Positions 44,501 to 54,857 of a stretch of 64,000 nucleotides of DNA are shown here, piece after piece (the stretch's first letter is position 1; every line of letters starts with the position of its first letter). The position numbers and the translations under genes were made by a program. The notes under the pieces are model-generated. The model had not been told where the DNA came from. It was given only the letters and a program-made list of their open reading frames with translations, and made no database searches. The DNA comes from Hormiphora californensis (lineage: Eukaryota; Ctenophora; Tentaculata; Cydippida; Pleurobrachiidae), in the NCBI GenBank assembly GCA_020137815.1, contig CM035352.1:2611131-2675130 (forward strand). Reading direction: 5' to 3'.

Positions 44501-47500
44501 CGCCCTGCCGGGCGATTAAACTCCAGTTGGCTGTTCCCAGCTCGCGCTGGCGACAGCCAACTTGATAACGCGCCAGTCTACAAACGTTCATACTTCATTT
44601 GAACATTTTGCGCGCTCATGATAACTGCTAGCTGGGGGATTTAACACCCTGCTCGTGTTTTAACAGTCCCGCTCTCTTTTTCACGCATTTCTCTTCATTT
44701 GAATAACATGCGTGTAAAATTCACAGTAATTAAAATGTGTGTAAACACACAGTTCTGTCAATAACAGAGAGGGAAACACATCTGCAACACTTTTTAATGT
44801 TATCTCTCTCATAAAAAGTCAAAAGAATCGCATTCCTATCTCTTCTCTCTCTCATTCTCTCTTTTACTGTTCAATATCTCTCACTGTGTGTATTAGCCCC
44901 AATCTTGCTCTCTCTTACTCAAATATGTTAGGAACAGTTGCAACTAGGTGCCAGTTAGTCTACACACAGTTTGGGGACGTCATGTTGACTATTTGCCAGT
45001 ACTCCTTGTGTGTTTTACCTTGTGTTGTGTCTCTTGTTAGTGTGAAATTGCTATCGGGTTTCATAAACTATGAACGTTTGTTAGCTTGTCACGTTTATAG
45101 GTTTAAATCACCTCCCCTCACCCTCGGCTGCGCCTCGGGTTGGGGTCGTGATTAAACCAGTTTAATCGCCTGCCGGGCGTTAACTCAGTGGCTATCGCAG
45201 CTCGCGCTGGCGACAGCCAACTTGATAAGGCAAGTACAAACGTTCATAGTTAATAACCCCAAATCTCACCCCCCAACACTGGTCCACAGCAAACACGGTT
45301 ATCAGATACACGCCCACACAGGTGTCTCCCAGGGAGATAAGAAGGACTAGGGAGAGGTTGATAAACTGGGCACGTGATCTGAAGAACTTCTTCTCACTTG
45401 CTACACCATGTACCTGTTGATAAGCTGGTTAGTTTCTCTGGGATCAAGCTTTACCATGATTACTTTCTCGATCGCCCGAGTATTATAATACTCTCGAATA
45501 CTCGAGTAGGGTAGCGACTGGCTATTTGAAACAGTTTTTCACTTTTTTCCCTTGCCTGCCCACAAATCAAGACGAACCCAATTTTTTTTGACCTTGTGTT
45601 ACCGAGACAGTCCCTGGGTAGTTTTTTGGGTGGTTGGAGATGTCTCATTTTGTCTTCCGGGGTCAGGGTCACGTGATATCTATCCAAATTTGGTGTTTCA
45701 ATTTACCCGCCTCGGTCTGCTAATTTGAAACACCCGTATCTCCCTCAATTTCTCCACGAAACCAAAATTTTTGACATTGAATAGTTAGAAAAGGGTTGTG
45801 CAGAGCCATTCCATGTCTTAAATCTGAATTTTGTTGAACGTGCTTGGTGCAATGACCTTTTCCAAAAACTGTTTCAAATTAGCAGGAAAACAGTTTTTGC
45901 CTCATATTCGGCCAACTTTTGGCGGAAATGACTCAAATCATAGTTTATATCCTGCCTCATGCTCATATTGAACAACAAAAATTTCGACAATCCAATCGGA
46001 AAAAAGTGTTTCAAATAGCCCTCCTCAGTGTTTCAAGTTACCAGACTCTCTTCACTGTGCTACAGCACACACACGACACCAATCAGAGAGCAAATAACGC
46101 GCATTTGTTTCAAATAACCAGAGCACGTGTTTCAAGTTATCAGACACTGTTTCAAGTTAGCAGGCGTTTCAAATTGCCAGTCGCTACCCTATACTCTTGA
46201 TTAATCGATTCTTATATGTTACCAGATAACAGTTTCAATAGGTTATAACCCCAAACTCTCCTACTCCCTCCTAACTAACTGTCCCTCTCCCATCCTCACC
46301 ATATAGATGTTAACAAGAACAGATGCAGTTCCGATGATAAAGGTGCATATCTTGAGGAAGAGCCCATTGATTATCTCCTGATCCCCACACATCCCATTAC
46401 ACTCGTCCGTCCTGCCCTCATTGTTACAGTCGTGAACACCGTTACACAGCTGGGACCACTGGATATATCGGGGTGTTCCTGAAAAACCAGGTTAGCATGT
46501 TGGAATGTTATTTATTGGTTATTTAATGTTGCACCGGAGCCGGGGGTGTTCCTCCCTATATTTATATTAGTTGTTAATCGTGGACTAGAAGATGGGTGAG
46601 TTATGCCGTGTGGGGTATTTCGTCATGATTAGAGGACTATTGTTTTACCTGTTTCACAATCAAAGTTATTGTCACAGTTTGCCTCGTCAGACCCATCCCC
46701 ACAGTCATCAATTAGATTACACACCTGTAGGACATCCATTAATATCAAAGGGTAGAAGTTCATTGCACTTGTATTTTATGAGAGATTGGAGTGGCCAAAA
46801 GTTTATGAGGCACATGAGAATAGAAGTACCTACATTAGGTTTACATTCTGTATTATATATATCTTGAAAAATTCGGCTAGACTGAGGAGCTCTTCAAGAG
46901 TTAAGAGTTAAACTTCTTATGACGTGTACAGCTAACAGCTAGCTACCTTTGACTTGTCAAGACATTGCATATTATCGCACAGGAACACCCTCTCGTGATA
47001 CATGGATCCATGCTGCAGCAACTTTGTAACCAGCTCCTTCCCTCCCTTCCCTGGAACATTAACAAAGTTCTCTCCAATACACCCTGTCTCATCAACAGGA
47101 ACTAGTGGACAGACATCATCCTCACCACTACACATCCCCGCACATTGCAGCACGGTATGCTCCTCTCCGTACACAGTCCTGCACCTCCCTGATTCCCCCC
47201 TGACATGTACCCGGGACACCTCTCCCAGTGCTGTAGTGGGCTCGTGGGTTAGGGTGGTGCAGTTGGTGAGCAGTCCGGGGAGACATGGAGGGATGTATTG
47301 GTCTGAACCTATTGTTAGTATGGCTTGTGAGGAAGATGTGTCTTGGTCTTTAGAGAGGGAGCAAAGGCTCTCCTCTGCTCCTCCACAATTCTCTGCGTAG
47401 TTGCAGAGTTGGGCTAGGCTGACGTAGATGCTGTGCTTGTCTGGACAGTGAAACCCCTGGAAAATAGATCTTGATGAGACCTTTTAGAAAATTAATTTGT

Positions 47501-50500
47501 CTCATAAGAATGGCATGGAATAAGATTATGTTCATGTGTGGAGTTTCGGAGGGGGGTTGCAGCCAAAGATAGAGATGAGTCGCCTGATACTGTGTCCGTG
47601 ATTTTTAGAATAAGAAGAAGGTATGAACAATTCAAGGAAAGAGATGCAGTGGTGCAGTTTACCGAGGTACAGTTGTATTCAGGCGTGTTGGGGTAACACT
47701 TCGTCTCCGTGCCACTACCACACAACTAGACGGGGAAGAGAAAAAGGTATTACCATAGTAACTAATGTTACCGTGGTAACCAATGCTAACTCTCCGTGGT
47801 AACCAATGCTAACTCTCTGTGGTAACCAATGCTAACTCTCTGTGGTAACCAATGCTAACTCTCCGTGGTAACCATGGTAACTCTCCGGGGTAACCATGGT
47901 AACTCTCGGTGGTAACCATAATAACCAATGGTAACCATGGTAACACGTACCTGCCATTCTGAGTGGTTCTCATCCCGCCCATCCTCACAGTCTATCTCTC
48001 CGTCACACAACCACTCTGCTGGTATTGTCAAACTCCTTCTATCTGCATCACCATTATACCTGAAGTAACAAGAGATAACAAGAGATAACAAGATAAAGAG
48101 ATAACAAGCAAAGAGATAAAGTCGAGGAAATAAGTTACCCCATGCAACTATCTTCAAACAATCGGATCCTGGTACTCCAAGACCCCTTTACTAAATCCAA
48201 CTAAGTATCTTGATTATCCAGCATATCTTGACCCCTGTACCTTCTGATGCAGGTTTTAAGGGACGTCTCACTGCATAATCCCCATGCTCTCATCAGGTGC
48301 ACCCTACACAGTCCGCAACCCCGTCACATAGTTGGTGTTTATGTATCCAGCAGTCAGAGGAGAGCTGATAGCACCACTCATCTCCCCCGTCCTCACATTG
48401 ACTCTTCTTGTTACAGACCCATGGCAATCGGACTCTGAGGTTTGATAATTGGTAGGGTAGGAGCTAGTAGTATTATAACGTTGACTCTGTTCTAAGCACA
48501 ATGTACTTCTTTAGCTTGTTTACGGACAGTATTCAGAGATGTACGATCTGTAACTTGAGTGATTTTCACCAAAATTGATACAATTTAGAACATTCTGAAC
48601 ATACCTGGTTTCAGGATAAACAATATCCCCACTCTTGACAGGACAAAGAAAGCCCACATTCCCTGTACAGTTCATCTGGTCTATATATCCATCACAGTAC
48701 CCGTCCAGGAAGCTCATCCGGGGAAACTCGCATATCTGGTGGGGGTATAGGTTACCACTAGTTACCATTAGTTACCTTTGGTTACCGTTAGTTACCGTTA
48801 GTAACACAAGTTCTCTGAAATAGTGTACACTTTTATAGTCTGTATACCTGTTTCTTTGTGATGTTTATGGAAGTTGATAGATCGTTTAAATCAACACATG
48901 TCATCTCTACCGAGTTGAGTTCTATGCAATTAACCTGGGTAGTGGGGATGTTAATTAGTTACCATGACAACCTTTAGTTACCATAGCAACCCACAGTTAC
49001 CATAGCAACCCACAGTTATCATAGCAACCCACAGTTACCATAGCAAACCACAGTTACCATAGCAACCCTAAGTTACCATAGCAACCCTAAGTTACCATAG
49101 TAACCCACAGTTACCATAGCAACATCCCCTCCTACCTCATCGGCACCGCTATCACAATCCCGTTTTCCATCACACAACTTCCTCCTGTCCACATAGGACA
49201 GTCCATTGTTAGAATTGTTGGCATATTGCCCAATTAGACAGGTTACCCCATCGTTATCTCCACACCCCACCTCATCTTCTCCATCTACACAATCTGACTG
49301 CCTGGGATGATCAAATGACAGGTTAATCTGCCGAACCCGCACACTGCACACTCCTTATAAAATGAAATGCAGTGTGAGCAACACAAATAACCAGATAATC
49401 ATATCAGATTATCAGATAATCAGATAATCAGATAGATATAATAGTTACCCGTCACAGATGTAACGGTCAGGTAGTGATCCACTTTGATCCCCTTCGTTAA
49501 TGGGTCCAGCCTCACAGTGGAATGCCATCTCACAATGAACCTCATCCATCTCACCAACACAGTCGTGATACCTGCAGACAAGATCTTTAATTCAAATACG
49601 GTGAACAAATACTGGGTTCAATACAGGATCTAGGGTCTGTGCTTGAGTTACTATTAAACTATCAGTTCATGTCACCTACCCGTCACATATCCAGGATGAT
49701 TCAATTGCAGTGATGGGGTGTGTAGGACTGAGGGCGTATCTGCAGATGAATGTATCACATACCCCATCCGTCACTTGTACACCTGGACATCCACATCCCT
49801 GAACACAATGGTATTTGAGAACCACATCCCATATTTTGAGAATTCAGAAGAAGCATTCAGATCGCAACTATGGCAACTACGGTAACTATGGCAACTATGG
49901 TAACTATGGTAACTACGGTAACTATGGTAACTATGGTAACTGTACCTGGTAATTGGATGGTGTATCAGGGCAGATATTACTAAATACGCACACTCCCTCC
50001 TCAATCCTCCGTGTGTAAAGTACACTGCTATTCCAACATTCATATACCTGCAGAGAGAAGGAACCATGACTTGTTGAGTACTCAAGAAACCATGAAAAAA
50101 GTTTTTGTTTTTTTTCACCTATTACCCGAGTTAGGGGATCCCAATAGAGCACTGTTATAGCTGTTGGTGGAAAGTGACCCAGTCGTCTAAACCAAAAGTT
50201 ACCTGGATTGTTTCGTGTGTCTGAACGTCCCTCAGTTCACACGTTTTCATATAGAATGTGTCAACGATCTCATTGGTACAGTTACTATCAAAGTCATAAT
50301 CTGGGAAGATAACATGGGTTAGATAAGATAGATTAGATAACATATGGATTAGATAATACATGATTAGATAACATAGATTAAGTGGAACTATTTGAACTAT
50401 GGGTATAGCAACCCACCTGCACAGTAGATAGAAATAGCTCCCTCAACACACTCTCCCTCCCCTAACTCCACAGAACAGCTCTCTAGTCCACCATCTCCCC

Positions 50501-51040
50501 ATCCACACTCCACATCCCACCAGGCAGTCTCTAGTGCGGTGCTCCTTGCAGCAGGTGTCCGGAGTAGACCGTTGTTGGATAAACCTAGATCTGTACAAAC
50601 CACCCTAGCTACCTCATCTGTTACTGTGGACCTGTGGGGGATAAGGTAGCAATTGTATATGACAATTATTATGGCTGTCTAAGAAAACAGATTGCCTTGC
50701 TCGACCGCGACCCTGTCTCACCGCGACCCGGTTTGAACGGCTCGAAAGCAGTGGGGTCCTGATCAGTGATATTCAGGGCACTCCGCAAGAACTTACTTGG
50801 CGCAGATTGGGAGCCAAGTTGAGTTAGTTGATGACCATATCTCGACTAAACCTTCCTTCTCCTTCCTGACGTTTCCTACAGTAACGTTCTCATCTGCAGA
50901 GGGGGTGATGTGTTAGAAATTAAAATGGGGTTGACAGTCTACCAGAACATTACTTGGCAGATTAGATGATTGATCTCATCCACAGTACCTGATTTGGCAC
51001 GCGTAGCTGTGTAGAGTATCAATAGTAGGACAGATCGCAT
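41519..51040 (-). CDS. SRCR-LDLa-7TM receptor (rhodopsin-like GPCR), about 19 exons, frameshifted at 3' end
   Basis: Starts at 51040 with MRSVLLLILYTATRA (signal peptide). Exons: 51040-50989, 50893-50797, 50631-50417, 50300-50203, 50047-49946, 49798-49680, 49571-49449, 49301-49136, 48934-48848, 48735-48605, 48434-48241, 48059-47951, 47725-47663, 47456-46947, 46724-46649, 46478-46300, 43076-42913, 42790-42689 and 42557-41519. Exons 2-3 form an SRCR domain (GLVEIWSSTNSTWLPICA ... WWDVECGWGDGGLESC). Exons 6-16 carry several LDL-receptor class A modules (DCVDGEDEVGC, CDGEIDCEDGRDE, DDCGDGSDEANC). TM1 is FLKICTFIIGTASVLVNIYM; TM2, TM3, TM4 and TM5 follow; TM7 ends CVNPTIYS (NPxxY). Ligand unknown; the LDLa-7TM combination is that of relaxin-type LGRs, without leucine-rich repeats. 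One frame break in exon 48434-48241 and several between 42500 and 41990 (TM4 to the third intracellular loop). Confidence 0.82.
43222..45250. mobile_element. 2.0-kb alternating palindromic element in receptor intron
   Basis: Arm 43221-43800 is the reverse complement of 43911-44489. The 110-bp spacer 43801-43910 recurs inverted at about 44490-44602. A diverged forward copy of arm plus spacer follows at 44603-45250. The external ends are GAAACCCGATAG and CAAACGTTCATAG. Uninterrupted flank AATAGGTTATAACCCC is present at about 46232-46247. Open frames on both arms (84 and 81 codons) are mirror copies without domains. Confidence 0.8.
45509..46189. mobile_element. 681-bp TIR element with subterminal repeats
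   Basis: Inverted ends GGGTAGCGACTGGCTATTTG / AATTGCCAGTCGCTACCC, flanked by TA at 45507-45508 and 46190-46191. The interior repeats TGTTTCAARTTANCAG-like units, most densely near the right end. The empty site CTCGAGTATACTC is at about 43157-43170. No transposase. Confidence 0.85.
47745..47945. repeat. Array of GTTACCATGGTAAC-like units in receptor intron
   Basis: Repeating GGTAACCAATGCTAACTCTC and GGTAACCATGGTAAC units. Similar palindromic units occur at 48745-48810, 48955-49130, 49865-49945 and 58825-58905. Confidence 0.85.
48955..49130. repeat. Tandem array of GTTACCATAGCAAC, about nine units of 19 bp
   Basis: Units read CACAGTTACCATAGCAACC with few changes. The core fits the RFX-factor X-box consensus (GTTRCCATRGYAAC). 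The array lies in the intron between exons 49301-49136 and 48934-48848. Confidence 0.85.
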
Positions 51041-51167
51041 CACAGGAGTATTTGACTGGTCATATCCTATTGAGATTCAGAGAGTAAACTACTTGTCACA
51101 TCATACACATAACTAACAAATTGATAGTTCACACTTCACCGGATAGGATCCGGATAGGAAAATCAGA

Positions 51168-51340
<173 letters not shown>

Positions 51341-51589
51341 GACGTAGGTCATTTGCATATAATATATTGATGCCAAGTAGAGAGCGTCCCTTCTATATGA
51401 CAATGGGACATGCGATTCAATCAGCTGTATATACCCACGTCCCAGGCCCACTAGGCCACTACATATTAAATTGTCTAGACACGGGATGATACAGACACAT
51501 ATTGAGGGGTGCATGGGTTGATAAATCAGTCAGATAAAGCATAGTACACAGCGCCCTCTCATAATATTGAGGCCATGAATAATGCAAAG

Positions 51590-52276
51590 TGTTAATTTGA
51601 CGCATTTTTTCCTAATATGAATATCTAGTATCTAGTAGAGGAAACTTTTCATTATTCATGGACTCAATAATAATGACATTATAATTGTGATAGTTCGGGG
51701 CGTTCCGAGAGACTGATCCTAAACTGATCCAATACACACAGCTAGAGCGGAGAGTCGTCGTTATGGTGTGCACTATCACCTAGGTCACAATTCACAGTCG
51801 ATGGGGGTTGACTTTATATAACTCTCAACGCATCTAACAAGGAATCGGAGCTGAAGGGTTCCGTGCAGTGCAACAACATGACTTGTTGGCAGAGGCTAGA
51901 TGTGTTGAGAGTTATATGTCAACGGTCAACCCCCATTTCGACTGTCGATTATAATTGTAATATATGTACAACTGAATGATCAGACTATGCGTCTCAAAGA
52001 CAGCCATGAATGATGCTTATTATGGACTGTTGACGACTCGCAGATTTATTCCTGAATATATCTACGAGTCGTCAACATTATTCATTGTACCCGAAACTAT
52101 AATAGTTTCGGATGCAATGAATAATGTTTATTATATATGGACTATTAACGACTCGTAGATATATGCGACTCAAAAACAGCCGATTGGTCAACTTATATTG
52201 ATTCAAAAACAGCCGATTGGGCAACTTATTGACTCTACTAGATATTCGTATCAGGAAAAATGCGTCAAATTAACAC
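51590..52276. repeat. Nested inverted-repeat cluster
   Basis: The outer arms 51590-51640 and 52232-52276 share GTTAATTTGACGCATTTTTCCT in inverted form. Inner pairs: 51802-51842 with 51898-51945 (GGGGGTTGACtTTATATAAC), and 52050-52160 around CCGAAACTATAATAGTTTCGG. Confidence 0.65.
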
Positions 52277-53106
52277 CAGAGAAATATCGTACTGGAACAG
52301 GGAGGGAGAACTAACAAGGTAGTAAATCAGTTAATAATGGAAGCTATAATTGTAATTCACAACTGAAAGACCAGGAACTGACAAGGAAAGTAAAATATAT
52401 TAGGGGGAACTTATTCGTCATATTAATCGAAGTTTGACTGTATAATATAGCACTACACCATTTAGGCATGTGCTAAGTGCACTACACTACCCACATACTA
52501 TAGCAGGTCTTATATTCAACTGTCGTGAGAATATGATTCTCTGGTCTCTAGAGAGAGGGAGAGCATGATTCCTATATTTATATCAGAAAGTGGGGGGTAT
52601 AGAGAGTCTAGCTAGGCACCAGAGTGCATTGTGCAGACGGATAGTATGTGTGTTATTAGGCTCCATGCCTCCTAAATCATCCTCCTGCTATTCAATGCGG
52701 AGAGGTGAGAGAGAGGTAGAGAGAGAGGTAGAGAGAGAGAGGTAGAGAGATTTAGCTATCCCCCTATATCGTATCTCTAATCTCTATGGCTTGGTTAACC
52801 AAAAAATGTTTTTCAGGTGCAAGATAGTCCAGCTGTCTCAGTTTATAGAACAACGATCATCACTACGATTAAAGACAACCTCTTGTAGGATCTTGGCTCC
52901 GCAAACAAAGGTATTTAAACCATTACATACACAGTGGGATGTAGTAGTGGGATGTAGTGGGATGTATATTGTATAGTGGGATGTATAAGTAGGATCTAGT
53001 GGGATGAAGTAATACCGATTACATATCACTATTTTCATTTTCTTGTGGCGTCATTACAATACATCACGATCGTGTTAGACCTGCGTGTGTGTGTGAGCGA
53101 GTGTCC

Positions 53107-53116
53107 CTATATAAAC
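53107..53116 (+). promoter_or_regulatory. TATA box of CREC gene
   Basis: CTATATAAAC lies about 100 bp upstream of the ATG at 53211 and would place transcription start near 53140, giving a 5' UTR of about 70 nt. Confidence 0.5.
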
Positions 53117-53210
53117 ACCCAGTCGGGTGAAGCAGAAGAGCTATAGTGCACATATTGTTTCCGTTTGAGTTGTGTTATTGATAGGTGGTGTGATATATAC
53201 GTGGAATATC

Positions 53211-54802
53211 ATGGGTGCTGTGCTGCTGCTGCTAGGAGTCCTAGCTACCCTCGCTAGGTAAAGTAGTTATAAACGGTGTAATATCTTTCCGATCATGAAT
53301 AGTTCAACTTTTTTATGAAGTACTTATAGCCAAACAACTAAACGACTACGAGATCTAACTTGAAATTGTAATAGAAATAACTCATTAACCACAAAGGCCT
53401 ACTAATTAATGAAGAACAATATATGAATAACCGCGATTCGTATAATTTGTAAATTGTATCTATCTAGCCATATTGATAAGGTCAATGCATCTCCATAGAT
53501 TAATTGACGTCACAATACCATCTGTGGTGGCATTATATTAAACTACCACTACCATGGTTCCTAACACTGTATTACTATAGTGGTGATAGATGAGATTGTC
53601 AGATATAGCCCATAGAATGGAAGGTAGGGAGCCACCCATGCTGATCCAAAGGAGTATAATTATACGAGGAACTATAAGGGGGTTTGACGTTATTGGGCCT
53701 ATTAGATCCACTTTATTTAAAAGCTTTTATTAGGGTAGGGCAGAAAAATTGAATTCGGAAGCAATTATATATTTCGAAACTTATATTCATACCAGCTCTC
53801 CCTCTATAACACCGCAACTGGTCTGAGATATATTAGTGTTACTAAAGGAGTCGAAATGTTCGATCAGTAATGAAGGATAGAAGTTAGAAGTTAAGTTATT
53901 ACACATGAAGAGAAGCTAAAAGTAAAATGAATATATTAGTAAATGTGTGCAGATAGGTGTGCTGTGAAATAGATAGAAAGATAGAAGAAAGATAGAAGAA
54001 AGATAGATAGAAAGATAAATATCATTTGATTGCCCATATATCTCTACAAATGCATGCAACAGTAAACACTTCATCCCTTCAGAGATATTGGAAATCATGC
54101 ATCCTCTCTGATCCTTCTCTCTCTCTCTATCTCTCTCTCCTTCTCTGATCCCTAAAGTCTTCCATCTCTTCCTTGGCCATCTCTCTCATCTTGACTAAGC
54201 CCCTTGACACAGTCGATTTCCACTTCCCCCTTGTTATACTTCTAGAGTGCCACTACAACCATGATGCATGCCAAGGAATGTTGCAAATATTGGTCGTGGG
54301 GGTAGGCCATGTTATACTAAAATTAGCTGGAACTAAGATCAGCTGCAACGTATTCCTAGAAAAGAACGTGACTACTACACAACACCTGTGAAGAGAAGGT
54401 TTTCTAGTTACTATTGTACTTGTTGATTATTGGTACACCTTACAACTCCTCTACAAAGACCAAAGTCTCTCTCTCTCTGTTTTACACTGCATACTCTTTT
54501 CATCTCCATATCTCTTCACTACTCAATATATCTTGTCTGCTTCATTCTGCAGATAAATGAACAGAATGAAAAATATGAAATCTTAATATAAATCATGAAG
54601 ATATAAGATTTCATATTTTTATCATCATAATTATATGATCATATAATTAAGTATCATGATAATAAAGACGATTTACATATTATGCCAAAAACTAACAGAA
54701 ATTAGTTGGCTGGAAAGGTGACCATTTGTTGTCAAACTGACACCTTTGCCCTCTCCGGGTTTCATCATTATCTTTCCCTCTCTGATTTCTATCTCTCTTT
54801 CA

Positions 54803-54857
<55 letters not shown>

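Larger units (their letters stand above)
42941..46255. repeat. Tandem duplication of the receptor TM2 exon with flanks
   Basis: 42941-43222 matches 45283-45508 plus 46190-46240. Each copy carries CACTGGTCCACAGCAAACAC at the exon end and GTTTCAATAGGTTAT at the far end. The copy at 45413-45283 lacks the last part of the exon (WYKTDFCPQ) and its donor; the copy at 43076-42913 is complete. Confidence 0.88.

Noticed and set aside
48955-49130. Regular spaced repeats resembling a CRISPR array
   Set aside because: The spacing is only a few bases with no variable spacers, in an animal gene intron.
50119-50150. Extra receptor exon encoding VLYWDPLTR
   Set aside because: It cannot be joined in phase between the exons at 50300-50203 and 50047-49946.
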